DNA from: Gammaproteobacteria bacterium
Lineage (GTDB): Bacteria > Pseudomonadota > Gammaproteobacteria > Steroidobacterales > Steroidobacteraceae
Direction: 5' to 3'
DNA length: 53,145 bases
Assembly: GCA_028293765.1 (NCBI GenBank)
Contig: JAQGOG010000014.1
Span: forward strand, 1 to 53,145
Below, piece by piece: positions 1-8,598 of this stretch; position 1 is the stretch's first letter, and every line of letters begins with the position of its first letter. Position numbers and translations under genes: made by a program. The notes under the pieces were generated by a model. The model saw only the letters and a list, made by a program, of their open reading frames with translations, did no database searches and was not told where the DNA came from.

Positions 1-461
1 TCGATCTTCGTCAAGATATATATGAGAGGGTGCTACAGGGGGCGCGGAACGGCCTGCCCGCCCAGGTTGGGCAGTTCGTCTATACCGTCGCTCGCAACCA
101 TCTGATCAACCGTGCCAAACGCGCGCGCATCGTTTCATTCGAAGTCGTCGTCGATCTGGACGCGACGTCTGGAAGCGACGTACTGGAGCCCGAGCGTCAG
201 CTCCTGGCTCGCGAGGAGTTACGCCGTATTCAGCTCGGCCTGGAAAAATTGCCGCCGCGCTGCCGGGAAGTCGTCCTGCTTCGCAAGATCCGGGGCTTGT
301 CGACGCGCGAGACGGCGACTGAGCTCGGCATCGGCATCGACACTGTCGAAAAGCAAATGACGCTCGGTATGCGCGCCCTCGCCAATTTCATGTTGGGTGG
401 ATCCGCCAAAGTGCAGCGTTCCCGTGTGCCCGGGCTGCTGGCGCGGAGACCCGCTCGATGA
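1..461 (+). CDS. FecI-type ECF RNA polymerase sigma factor (5' end cut off)
   Basis: Alternative sigma factor of the iron/sugar-starvation type; it recruits RNA polymerase to the downstream receptor genes when released by its FecR partner. The reading frame is already open at base 3 (DLRQDIYERVL), upstream of the first possible internal start, a GTG at 30, so the real start lies outside the window. Visible are the end of region 2 with ARNHLINRAKR (the FecI-type region 2.4) and region 4 with LPPRCREVVLLRKIRGLSTRETATELG, split as LPPRCREVV and LSTRETATELGI, the helix-turn-helix for the -35 element. The stop overlaps the start of the FecR gene by 4 bases (ATGA), so the two are translationally coupled. 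Family assignment is secure; the regulated target is inferred from neighbours. Confidence 0.9.
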   Translation, partial: DLRQDIYERVLQGARNGLPAQVGQFVYTVARNHLINRAKRARIVSFEVVVDLDATSGSDVLEPERQLLAREELRRIQLGLEKLPPRCREVVLLRKIRGLSTRETATELGIGIDTVEKQMTLGMRALANFMLGGSAKVQRSRVPGLLARRPAR

Positions 462-1429
462 CTCGCTCACAGGACATCGAGGCGCGGGCTGCCGAGTGGC
501 TGATGCGCCGCGAGCAGCCCCAATGGTCGCAGGCCGACCAGGCCGCATTGGCTGGCTGGCTGGCTGAATCCATGGCGCACAAGGCCGCCTTCTGGCGGCT
601 GGAACATGCCTGGCAGATGGCCGATCGCATCGGAGCGCTCTCCGGGCGAGATAGCGCACCCCGTGCGAAGCGCACGGGCTTGCCCTTGAAGTGGTGGCAA
701 ACCAGCGCGCTGGCAGCCGCGCTGCTACTGGCCATCGCTTTTATCGGCCTGCATTCCAGGCCGGCGTTGTCGCCGCAGCCGAGCGTCGACACCTTCGATA
801 CAGGCATTGGCGGGCATCGGATCGTACCGCTGGTGGACGGCAGCCGGATCGAGCTCAACACCGCAACGATTCTGCGAACCCGGATTTCGAAACAGCGCCG
901 CGATGTCTGGCTGGATCGAGGCGAGGCCTATTTCGAGGTGGCTCATATCGAAAGCAGCGCCTTCGTGGTCCATGCAGGCCCGCGCATGATCACCGTGGTC
1001 GGGACACAATTCTCGGTACGGCGAGACGGCGATAAGGTAACGGTTGCCGTAGTCACAGGCAGGGTCCGCGTGGAAGACACAGCGCGAGGCGAGGCGAGCG
1101 CGACGACAACGGTGACGCCAGGCGATGTTGCAATCGGCTTGGGCTCTTCGACGATGGTGATCTCAAAGCCGGTCGCGGCAGTTGAAGACACCCTGACCTG
1201 GCGCGATGGCCGCCTGGTCTTCCACGGGACCTCGCTGGCGGATGTTGCGGACGACTTCAATCGTTACAACCGTCAGCAGTTGCTCGTCTCCGATCCGTCG
1301 GTCGCCGCCATTCGAATCAGCGGTACCTTCAAAGCCTCGAACGTGGAGGCCTTCGTGCGCCTGCTCAAAGAGGCCTATGGCCTGAAGGTGCAATCGACGG
1401 CCGATGGGAAGCTAAAAATATCCGCATGA
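458..1429 (+). CDS. FecR family transmembrane regulator (anti-sigma/sigma activator)
   Basis: Inner-membrane signal relay between an outer-membrane TonB receptor and the upstream sigma factor. The N-terminal cytoplasmic part (about residues 5-60: RAAEWLMRRE, AFWRLEHAW) is the DUF4880 domain that binds sigma. A single hydrophobic segment (about residues 75-97) crosses the membrane. The periplasmic FecR domain follows (about 110-220; DTGIGGHRIVPL, GEAYFEVAH, VVGTQFSVR), then a C-terminal domain (about 245-320; WRDGRLVFHG, DVADDFNRYN) of the kind that touches the receptor signalling domain. Its length of 323 residues is normal. It overlaps the sigma gene by 4 bases and precedes the TonB receptor by 71 bases, a complete cell-surface-signalling triad. 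Confidence 0.93.
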   Translation: MTRSQDIEARAAEWLMRREQPQWSQADQAALAGWLAESMAHKAAFWRLEHAWQMADRIGALSGRDSAPRAKRTGLPLKWWQTSALAAALLLAIAFIGLHSRPALSPQPSVDTFDTGIGGHRIVPLVDGSRIELNTATILRTRISKQRRDVWLDRGEAYFEVAHIESSAFVVHAGPRMITVVGTQFSVRRDGDKVTVAVVTGRVRVEDTARGEASATTTVTPGDVAIGLGSSTMVISKPVAAVEDTLTWRDGRLVFHGTSLADVADDFNRYNRQQLLVSDPSVAAIRISGTFKASNVEAFVRLLKEAYGLKVQSTADGKLKISA

Positions 1430-1467
1430 CCTGTTACGGGTTTTTATCACCGCCTTGTCTTACCTGT

Positions 1468-1486
1468 TAGCGCCCTTGGGCGCTTA
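1468..1486 (+). promoter_or_regulatory. Hairpin in the leader of the TonB receptor gene
   Basis: GCGCCC (1470-1475), TT, GGGCGC (1478-1483), with flanking TTA/TAA extending the symmetry, lies just upstream of the purine-rich ribosome-binding stretch AAGGGGGA (1486-1493). It could be an operator or a stem that tunes translation of the receptor. The symmetry is seen directly; a function is inference. Confidence 0.35.
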
Positions 1487-1500
1487 AGGGGGAACAAGGA

Positions 1501-4056
1501 ATGATTAAATTCTTCGCGGCAATCCTTGCCGCTACTGTCGGTATGGTTGCGATCGTCACGCCCGTGCACGCCGCGCCGGCGCAAGCGCAGAGTCAGCACT
1601 TTCAAATCGCCTCAGGCGATCTGGGACAGGCGCTTGACGCTTATATCCACCAGAGCGGCCGCCAGCTCATCTATCGGGCGGATGACGTCCGCGGCGCTCA
1701 CAGCCCCGGCGTGCAAGGCGATATGTCGCCAGATGACGCGCTGGCAGCGCTGTTGTCCGGAACCGGCTTCTCGAGCCGAAGCGATTCCTCGGGTGCAGTA
1801 GCCATCGTCCGCGCCGACGCTCCATTGAGCGAGGTTGTGGTGACAGCCACCGCCGGCGGGCAAGGTATCGAGCGCCAGAAGGCCTCTTTTTCGACGACGA
1901 CGCTCAACAGCGAGGACATCCACCGTCTCGCGCCGTTGAACACGGCTGCGCTGCTGCAAGGTATTCCTGGCGTGACGGTGCATTCGACTGGCGGCGAGCA
2001 AGGCAACAACATCTTCGTCCGCGGTTTTCCCAGCAGCGGTGATGCACCGTACGTCACCTTCCAACTGGCCGGGTCGGCGGTCTACGATCCGCCGACGGTT
2101 GCCTGGTTCGGCAACGCCGACGTGATCCGCATCGACGAGATGGTCGACCATGTCGAGGCGGTGCGCGGCGGCCCGGCGCAGGTGCTGTCCAACGGCCAGG
2201 TCGGCCTCACCGTCAATATACTTCCTAAGACGGGAACAGACGTCGTTCACGGCGTGGGTGAGATCAGCACCACCGATTACGGCAAGCGGCGCTTCGACGG
2301 ACAGGTCTCCGGCCCGCTTGGCGAGAACACCTTTTTCTCGGTCGGCGGCTTCTATCAGAACGGCGACAACGTGCGCCGCGTACATTTCGCCTCCGAGCTC
2401 GGCGGACAGCTCTCCGGCAACATCCTGCATAAGTTCGAGCGCGGCAGCGTTCTGGTCTGGGCCCGCATCCTCCAGGAAAGCGACACCTGGAATCTGCCGA
2501 TTCCAATCATTGTCGATAATGGCGCCGTGAAGGAGTATCCCGGCTTCGACATTCACACCGGTGCCATCGGCAGTCCGCAGGAGCGGGAGCTCACGCTGCG
2601 CAGCGGCGACGACTTTCGTTTCGACCGTGGGCGTGGGTCCCGCATCGGCAATGGCGGCTTCAGTTTCAACTATGACATGAGTGACGACATCAGCGTACAG
2701 GAGAAGGCGAGCTATCTTGGGGGCAGCGTCGACACCAACGCACTGTTCCCAAGCGCGCCGGTCTCGGCGGCGAGTGAAGCCAGCGCGCACGGCGGCACTT
2801 TTGGTTCGCTCACCAATGTTGCGACCGGCCAGGTGCTTCCCTCGACGACGCCGGTGATGCAGGTCGGCGCCTGGATCGCCGACAAGCAAGTCAAGAACAT
2901 CAACAACGACCTGAGTCTAACCTGGCACAGCGGCGTCAATAAACTAACGGTAGGCTATTACTTTGCCGCCTTCTCATCCCGCGATTACTGGAATCTGGGC
3001 AACAACCTGCTGCTGCAGGCGAAGACCAACGGGCCCATCCTGAATCTCACTCTCGCCGATGGCACGAGCGTTACCGGGCCGGACCACTTCATCAATGGCA
3101 GCACGACTCTGCGCAGCGAGGATTACCAGGGCACCGACGATGCCGGCTTCGTGTCCGATGAGTGGCAGGTTACCTCCAAGCTGCGCGTGGATGCCGGCGC
3201 CCGCCTGCAGTACCACCATATCGAAGGTTCCTTCCGGAACACTGCGATGGACGCCAACGGCACTGCCATCTTCCTCAATACCTACACCGACCAGGTCGCC
3301 AACTCGCACAAGGTTGCGGCGACCGCCGGCGCCGCTTACGAGCTCACATCGCAGCTCGGGGTGTGGACCCGCTACAGCCGCGGCAACATTTTCCCACAGT
3401 TCGACACCGTCCAAAGCGGACTGATTGGAACCCAAACGGTCGATGCCTTTGAAGGCGGCGTGAACTACACGGCATCCATGCTGCGCCTCTACGGCAATGT
3501 CTTCTACAACAAATTTCGCGGCATCGAGAATTTTGATCTCGCCGCGAACGGCGCGACCTTCGTCCGGCATGGTGGGGCCAACACTTATGGTACCGAGATG
3601 TACGCGACCGTCGGCTCCTTCAAGGGCTTCTCGATCGGCGGCAGCGGCACATACCTGCATGCGCGCTTCACCGACTTTGTCGACAACGGCATCGACTCGA
3701 CCGGCAACCAGGTGCAGGCCCAGCCGCAATGGCAAGGGCGGCTGAACCTCAGCTACCGATACGACGCAGGCTTCGGCGCGTTCACGCTCTACGGCGCGGG
3801 AACGTACGTCGGCAAGCGCTTCGGCAACGAGACGAACACCCAGATCCTGCCGTCATACACCAAAGTCGACGCCGGGGTCCTGTTGGAAATGCGTGGCGGC
3901 GAGTTCATCCGCGTCTCAGCAGACAATCTGAACAACTCCGCGGGCCTGACCGAAGGCGACGTACGCGCCGATCTGACACGCAGCAACGCCGGCGTGTCGC
4001 TGGGTCGCCCTCTGCAGGGACGATCCTTCCAGTTCACAGGGGGGTACCGCTTCTGA
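1501..4056 (+). CDS. TonB-dependent outer-membrane receptor with secretin/TonB signalling domain
   Basis: Active transporter for a siderophore or oligosaccharide, driven by TonB/ExbBD. It has a signal peptide (about residues 1-25, ending VHAAPAQA), an STN signalling domain (about 32-105; FQIASGDLGQALDAYIHQSG, the start of the secretin/TonB short N-terminal fold), a plug domain (about 110-240; LQGIPGVTVHS, NIFVRGFPSSG, VEAVRGGPAQVLSNG) and a 22-strand barrel ending in the aromatic FTGGYRF, the usual C-terminal outer-membrane signature. The 851-residue length is normal. The STN domain pairs it with the FecR/sigma proteins directly upstream, and the GH97 enzyme directly downstream suggests a glucan-type ligand rather than iron; the substrate remains inference. 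Confidence 0.93.
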   Translation: MIKFFAAILAATVGMVAIVTPVHAAPAQAQSQHFQIASGDLGQALDAYIHQSGRQLIYRADDVRGAHSPGVQGDMSPDDALAALLSGTGFSSRSDSSGAVAIVRADAPLSEVVVTATAGGQGIERQKASFSTTTLNSEDIHRLAPLNTAALLQGIPGVTVHSTGGEQGNNIFVRGFPSSGDAPYVTFQLAGSAVYDPPTVAWFGNADVIRIDEMVDHVEAVRGGPAQVLSNGQVGLTVNILPKTGTDVVHGVGEISTTDYGKRRFDGQVSGPLGENTFFSVGGFYQNGDNVRRVHFASELGGQLSGNILHKFERGSVLVWARILQESDTWNLPIPIIVDNGAVKEYPGFDIHTGAIGSPQERELTLRSGDDFRFDRGRGSRIGNGGFSFNYDMSDDISVQEKASYLGGSVDTNALFPSAPVSAASEASAHGGTFGSLTNVATGQVLPSTTPVMQVGAWIADKQVKNINNDLSLTWHSGVNKLTVGYYFAAFSSRDYWNLGNNLLLQAKTNGPILNLTLADGTSVTGPDHFINGSTTLRSEDYQGTDDAGFVSDEWQVTSKLRVDAGARLQYHHIEGSFRNTAMDANGTAIFLNTYTDQVANSHKVAATAGAAYELTSQLGVWTRYSRGNIFPQFDTVQSGLIGTQTVDAFEGGVNYTASMLRLYGNVFYNKFRGIENFDLAANGATFVRHGGANTYGTEMYATVGSFKGFSIGGSGTYLHARFTDFVDNGIDSTGNQVQAQPQWQGRLNLSYRYDAGFGAFTLYGAGTYVGKRFGNETNTQILPSYTKVDAGVLLEMRGGEFIRVSADNLNNSAGLTEGDVRADLTRSNAGVSLGRPLQGRSFQFTGGYRF

Positions 4057-4101
4057 TTGCAGCGGCCGCGACCGGCCATGCCACCTCGCCAGGATATCGA
4101 C

Positions 4102-6126
4102 ATGAAGATTTGGTTGGCGGCGTGCGTCGCCTGCGCGGCATTCGGCGTGGCGCACGCCGCCGCCAAACAGTGCATCGACTCACCGGGCAAGGTTCTGGAG
4201 GTCTGCATCTCGACCTCCGGGGGCGGCGCCTTCTACGAGGTCCGCCGCGCGGGCCACGCGATCCTGGAGCGGGCGGCGCTTGGGATCGTGTTCGCAGGAG
4301 AAAAGGTTCCGCAGGTCAGCCGGATCACCGGCAGCGAGCGCCACTCGCATGATGAGACCTGGGAGCAGCCCTGGGGCGAACAGCGGATGATTCGCGATCG
4401 CCACAGTGAGCTGCGCGTGAAGCTGCATGGCGATACTCCCAATAGCGATGCGTTCGACGTCGTCATGCGTGCCTTCGACGACGGCTTCGCTTTTCGCTAC
4501 GACTATCACGGAATCGCACCAGGCAAACCCGTTGAGATCACGGACGAGCTGACCCAGTTCCGGCCGGCAGGGGAATACCGGGCGTGGTGGTACGAGGCGT
4601 ACCACAAGGAGCGCGACGAATACCTTTATCACTCGAGTACATTGAACGAGGTCACCCGCGCCGAAACGCCGTTCACGCTCGAATCGCCGCAGCTCTACCT
4701 CGCGATCCACGAAGCCGCGCTCGTCGATTACGCGAGCATGACGCTCGCGCGCACCGGACCGAACACGTTAAAGGCCGATCTCATGCCGTGGTCGGACGGT
4801 GCGAAAGTTCGTCGCACCGGGCCTTTCATCACTCCGTGGCGAATGGTCCTCGTCGGGCGTACGCCGGGCGAGCTCGTGGATTCGCGCATCGAGCTCAATC
4901 TGAACGAGCCCAACAAGCTCGGCGACGTTTCCTGGGTCAAGCCGGGCAAGTTCGTGGGCGTCTGGTGGGAGATGCATATCAATCGCTCGACATGGGGCAG
5001 CGGCGAGCAGCACGGCGCCACGACGCAGAACGTCGAGCGCTACATCGATTTCGCCGCCCGGTACGGTTTTAACGGCGTGCTGGTCGAGGGCTGGAACACC
5101 GGCTGGGACGGCGATTGGATCGCGCACGGCGATCAGTTCAGCTATACACGCACCTATCCGGACTTCGATCTCACCGCGATCGCGAACTACGCGCACGACA
5201 AGGGGGTGCAACTGATTGGGCATCACGAGACCGCTGGGGCCGTTACCAATTATGAGGCGCAGATGGAAGATGCCTTCGCGCTCTACCAGGAACACGGCGT
5301 GCGTGTTGTGAAAACCGGCTACGTCCGACCTAACGGCACGATCATCCGCCCTTCGGCGGATGGGTCGGTCAATCACGAGTGGTTCGCCGGGCAGTACATG
5401 GTCCGGCACCATCAACACGTGGTCGAAACAGCGGCCCGCTATAAGATAGCGGTGGACGTGCATGAGCCCGTCAAGGACACGGGGCTGCGCCGCACTTACC
5501 CGAACATGATGACGCGCGAGGGCGCGCGCGGCCAGGAGTACAACGCCTGGGGCGATCCGACCAATCCCCCCGAGCACGTCGTGATCCTGCCGTTCACTCG
5601 CCTACTGGGCGGACCGATGGATTTTACGCCGGGCATTTTTGACGTCGCGCACGGCAAGACCGATGTGGCGAAACGTGTCCAGTCCACGCTGGCAAACCAG
5701 CTGGCGCTTTACGTCGTGATCTACAGTCCGCTGCATATGGCGGCCGATCTGCCGGAGAACTACCTTCGCCACCTCGATGCGTTTCAGTTCATCCGCGATG
5801 TACCGACGGACTGGGAGCGGTCGAAAACGCTGAGCGCGCAGATCGGAGACTACATTGTGGTCGCCCGGCAGCAACGCAACGGACCGGATTGGTATTTGGG
5901 CGCGTTGACGGACGAACAGGCGCGCAAGCTCGATGTATCGCTGGACTTTCTCGCACCCGGGAAGAGGTACCTTGCGCAGCTCTATCGGGATGCACCGGAC
6001 GCGGACTACCGGACCAATCCGCTGGCCTATGAGATCACAGAGCGCACCGTCACTGCAGCCGATCGGCTAGCTCTAACGCTCGCGCCGGGAGGCGGCACGG
6101 CAATTCGGTTCAAAGCTCTCGAATAG
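4102..6126 (+). CDS. GH97 family alpha-glucosidase (SusB-like), secreted
   Basis: Periplasmic alpha-glucosidase releasing glucose from malto-oligosaccharides. The ATG at 4102 is preferred over in-frame TTG 4057 and ATG 4078 because it has an AGGA nine bases upstream and opens a signal peptide (MKIWLAACVACAAFGVAHAA). GH97_N beta-sandwich spans about residues 20-270, the TIM barrel about 275-560 and GH97_C about 570-670. The barrel carries VDVHEPVKDTGLRRTYP, MTREGARGQEYNAWG and LPFTRLLGGPMDFTPGIFD, all family signatures including the calcium/catalytic glutamates. VKTGYV, where retaining members have a nucleophile aspartate, suggests the inverting SusB subgroup. It begins 45 bases after the receptor stop, so it is probably in the receptor operon. 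Confidence 0.92.
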   Translation: MKIWLAACVACAAFGVAHAAAKQCIDSPGKVLEVCISTSGGGAFYEVRRAGHAILERAALGIVFAGEKVPQVSRITGSERHSHDETWEQPWGEQRMIRDRHSELRVKLHGDTPNSDAFDVVMRAFDDGFAFRYDYHGIAPGKPVEITDELTQFRPAGEYRAWWYEAYHKERDEYLYHSSTLNEVTRAETPFTLESPQLYLAIHEAALVDYASMTLARTGPNTLKADLMPWSDGAKVRRTGPFITPWRMVLVGRTPGELVDSRIELNLNEPNKLGDVSWVKPGKFVGVWWEMHINRSTWGSGEQHGATTQNVERYIDFAARYGFNGVLVEGWNTGWDGDWIAHGDQFSYTRTYPDFDLTAIANYAHDKGVQLIGHHETAGAVTNYEAQMEDAFALYQEHGVRVVKTGYVRPNGTIIRPSADGSVNHEWFAGQYMVRHHQHVVETAARYKIAVDVHEPVKDTGLRRTYPNMMTREGARGQEYNAWGDPTNPPEHVVILPFTRLLGGPMDFTPGIFDVAHGKTDVAKRVQSTLANQLALYVVIYSPLHMAADLPENYLRHLDAFQFIRDVPTDWERSKTLSAQIGDYIVVARQQRNGPDWYLGALTDEQARKLDVSLDFLAPGKRYLAQLYRDAPDADYRTNPLAYEITERTVTAADRLALTLAPGGGTAIRFKALE

Positions 6127-6155
6127 TGAGCATTCCGCAACCGAGCGACAGTTCA

Positions 6156-6260
6156 TTCCGCGCTGGCGAAGACGATTAGGTTACCGTCCGGATCTCGCAT
6201 GCGCATGATGAAGAAATGATCGGCCTTCTCGATCGGGCCAGGATCGAGACCCGCCGTGGC
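6156..6260 (-). pseudogene. Remnant of a glyoxalase/VOC family gene
   Basis: A short minus-strand frame ends with RMRDPDGNLIVFASAE and a stop, which is the characteristic C-terminal beta-strand and metal-glutamate region of vicinal-oxygen-chelate proteins (RDPDGNLI). About 35 residues upstream (LAATAGLDPGPIEKADHFF) also fit the family; further upstream the frame runs into the end of the neighbouring Asp-box gene and no domain is recognisable. It looks like the tail of a deleted gene trapped between two convergent genes. Confidence 0.55.
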
Positions 6261-6271
6261 GGCAAGGCTGG

Positions 6272-6302
6272 GCGGCGGCAGGGCTGAACGTCCTGCCGCC
6301 GC
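6272..6302. terminator. Strong hairpin between convergent genes
   Basis: A perfect 11-base stem (GCGGCGGCAGG at 6272-6282, CCTGCCGCCGC at 6292-6302) with a 9-base loop lies between the GH97 gene and the Asp-box gene, which face each other. No U-tract follows on either strand, so it is not a classical intrinsic terminator; it may still act as a two-way block or protect mRNA ends. Confidence 0.4.
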
Positions 6303-6318
6303 TTTGCGACCCGTCCGC

Positions 6319-8145
6319 TCAATTCTCGCTATCGGCCGCCACTCGGGAGAAGTAGATGTCTTCTTCAGTAGTTCCATTGAGTCCACGGGTGTCCGCCCAC
6401 ACGATGTTGGGCCGACCTCGTGAGTCCAGCGCGAGCCACATGTAATCGCCCAGGAACCCCGCCTGGACCGGGTTGTTGGCGGTGGTCAGGTTGGGCATCG
6501 AGCTGGTCGTGATGCGACGCTGGCCAAGCGAGGGTTGGTTTGATGCTGGCCGCGCGACCTTTGTCAGCGTAATGTCGTTGCAACCCGTCTGTTCACACGA
6601 ACCGTACGAGCGGTCGTAATAGGCGACCCAGAGAGCGGATCCATCCGGCGCGACCGCGCTCCACGGCATCCATTGCGCGCTTCCGGCCGGCGTAAGCTTT
6701 GTCGCACTACTCCAGCTGGCACCGCGATCGACCGAAAACGAATAAAACACGTCGTTATCGCACGGCGGCGTCGCGGTCGCGGCCGGTCCTTTGCAGTTGG
6801 GTTGACCGTTACGGAAATCGGCCCAGGTCACGTAGAGGCGGTTCTTGTTATCCACCGAAACGGAAATCTCCACGAAGTCGTCCAGACGATAGCCATTCGG
6901 CGGCAGGCATTGCCGGCCCGCCGGACATCCGACAGCGCTGGGGCCAAATGGCTGGGAGTCGAACAGATCGGCGACTTTGACCGGAGCACTCCAGCTCGCG
7001 GATTTGCTGCAGTCCGCGGTCGCCGGGCAGGACACGATCAGGACCTGATTCTGATTCGGCGCGCCGCTCGTATTGCCGTTGCCGAACGTCACATAGATCG
7101 TGCCGTCCGGGCCGACAATCGGATCGGAGCCCTGATCCTGATCGCAAGCGTGAGCATTGGCTTCACCACTACCTACGGTGCAGGTGCTGGACGCTCCACT
7201 GATTTCTACTCCGGCCGACCACGTAGCACCCCCGTCGGTCGACTGGCTGAAGAAGATGGGGCTATCGCCGCCCACCCCGGCGCCGGTGTCGGCGTTAAAT
7301 CGCGTCCAGGTACCATAAACATTGTTCTTCTTGATGCTCCCCGCCTGTGCATCGGCAACGATGAACTCCTTGTCGTGGGCGATATTCGGGTCGTTGTCGC
7401 TTGCAATGACGCCGACCGGCGTGTTGCTGAAGGTCTGAAACGGACCGGGCTTGGGACTGTGATAGAAGGCGCCATCGATCCCCGCATTCGACTTCATCGC
7501 GATGAAGGCGCTCGCGGGCGAGGTGACGTCGAACAGAATCCCCGCGACATACGCGTTGCCCGCGATATCAAACGTCGCGGTAGGGTCGCTGCAGGCATCG
7601 GCCGTGTGTCCATCTCCCAGGACGAACTGGTAAAACGGCGGCACCATGTCGCCCCACGTCTTGCCGCCATCGAATGAGAAGTCGTAGCCGCAGTGATTGA
7701 AGCCGATGCGAGAGTCGTTCTGACCGGCAATGAGGTTGTCGGGATCGATCGGATTGATGGCGATGACTTCCTCCGCTTGCCGGCGCAGCGAGCAGTCCTG
7801 ATTGACGCGGATGTTCGTCCGATCCTCGCTGGAGACGACGTTCGAGCAGCCCTCGGTGAGCCGCCCGCGGCGGGTCAAATCGGGGGCAGCGGCTCGCCCG
7901 AGGCTTGCATTGGCACGCTGAGCCAGTGCGCCGCTTGCCGCGAGGACCGAGTACATGATCCCCGACGACACACGCGCCTCGTGCGGATTTGCCGCCCGAC
8001 GCCCCGTCTCTATGTCGAGCGCGCGGGCGAGTACCTTATTGGCCGGGTATACGAGCGGCTCCGCTTGCTGTGCCTGTGCGCTGCACACGCATCCTAACGC
8101 CACAATCAGAGCTCCCAGCGACAGCCGGGTGACGTGAAGTGCCAT
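6319..8145 (-). CDS. Secreted sialidase-like (Asp-box, BNR repeat) beta-propeller protein
   Basis: A 608-residue exported protein: the N-terminus has a signal peptide (LSLGALIVALGCVCSAQAQ). Three Asp-boxes are visible, SFDGGKTW (about residues 157-164), STDGGATW (302-309) and SVDRGASW (471-478), each the beta-hairpin mark of six-bladed sialidase-type propellers. The arginine-rich FRIP motif of true sialidases is not apparent, so the catalytic activity is unproven and a glycan-binding or other exo-glycosidase role is possible. Many cysteines suggest disulphides. Translation start is well supported: AGGAGGG lies 7 bases upstream (8153-8159). It stands alone, convergent to the GH97 gene. Confidence 0.8.
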   Translation of the reverse strand: MALHVTRLSLGALIVALGCVCSAQAQQAEPLVYPANKVLARALDIETGRRAANPHEARVSSGIMYSVLAASGALAQRANASLGRAAAPDLTRRGRLTEGCSNVVSSEDRTNIRVNQDCSLRRQAEEVIAINPIDPDNLIAGQNDSRIGFNHCGYDFSFDGGKTWGDMVPPFYQFVLGDGHTADACSDPTATFDIAGNAYVAGILFDVTSPASAFIAMKSNAGIDGAFYHSPKPGPFQTFSNTPVGVIASDNDPNIAHDKEFIVADAQAGSIKKNNVYGTWTRFNADTGAGVGGDSPIFFSQSTDGGATWSAGVEISGASSTCTVGSGEANAHACDQDQGSDPIVGPDGTIYVTFGNGNTSGAPNQNQVLIVSCPATADCSKSASWSAPVKVADLFDSQPFGPSAVGCPAGRQCLPPNGYRLDDFVEISVSVDNKNRLYVTWADFRNGQPNCKGPAATATPPCDNDVFYSFSVDRGASWSSATKLTPAGSAQWMPWSAVAPDGSALWVAYYDRSYGSCEQTGCNDITLTKVARPASNQPSLGQRRITTSSMPNLTTANNPVQAGFLGDYMWLALDSRGRPNIVWADTRGLNGTTEEDIYFSRVAADSEN

Positions 8146-8598
8146 GATTTCTCCCTCCTGAAAAAATGACGGATGTATCCGTTACATTGTCGGCGCGTAC
8201 CTATTTGTCTTACCGCGATCCGGCAACGAAGTTGGAACCCGGTTGTTCCCAGTCATTCGCAAAAAAAGTGGGAAGTGTCATGAGGAGTCGTCGAGCGGTC
8301 GTGCGCTGCTCGCGCGCCGCCGACAACAACGGGATTGGGGGGTGAATGATGGGCGCCGATCAGTTAGTGAAGCGGCTGACGTCCGGGAACGCGGCTGACG
8401 CCCGGGAACGCGACTGACCGCGTCGCGTTGCCGCCTGGCATCCGACCGCGATATCGTCGCTACAGCGGTGATGAAGTCCGCCGGCGTAGCCCGGAATTTT
8501 GACCGATTCTAAAGTCCGGTCGTGCCGCCACAGGAATCGCTGCCGAATTGGCGCCGTTCAGCCCTCTTACGGAGCGCCGGCGATGCAACCCGCGCTGA
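8146..8598. other. Intergenic region with short symmetries and a tandem repeat
   Basis: This 453-base gap separates the Asp-box gene promoter side from the end of hipA. It contains the ribosome-binding site of the Asp-box gene, an inverted repeat ATGTA-N5-TACAT (8173-8187), an inverted repeat TTCCCA-N17-TGGGAA (8246-8274) and the 19-base tandem repeat listed separately. No convincing coding frame is present. Confidence 0.5.
8372..8420. repeat. 19-bp tandem direct repeat, two full copies plus a partial
   Basis: GCGGCTGACGTCCGGGAAC (8372-8390) is followed immediately by GCGGCTGACGCCCGGGAAC (8391-8409), differing by one base, and then by the partial copy GCGACTGACCG (8410-8420). The array is head-to-tail without spacers, unlike CRISPR. 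It may be a slippage product or iterated binding sites. Confidence 0.8.

Noticed and set aside
4057..4101. TTG at 4057 as GH97 start
   Set aside because: It would put 15 charged residues before the signal peptide; the ATG at 4102 has a ribosome-binding site.
6319..8145. Assigning exo-alpha-sialidase activity
   Set aside because: Asp-boxes are common to non-sialidases; the catalytic arginine motif is not evident.
8372..8420. Possible CRISPR array
   Set aside because: Repeats abut with no spacers and there are no cas genes.
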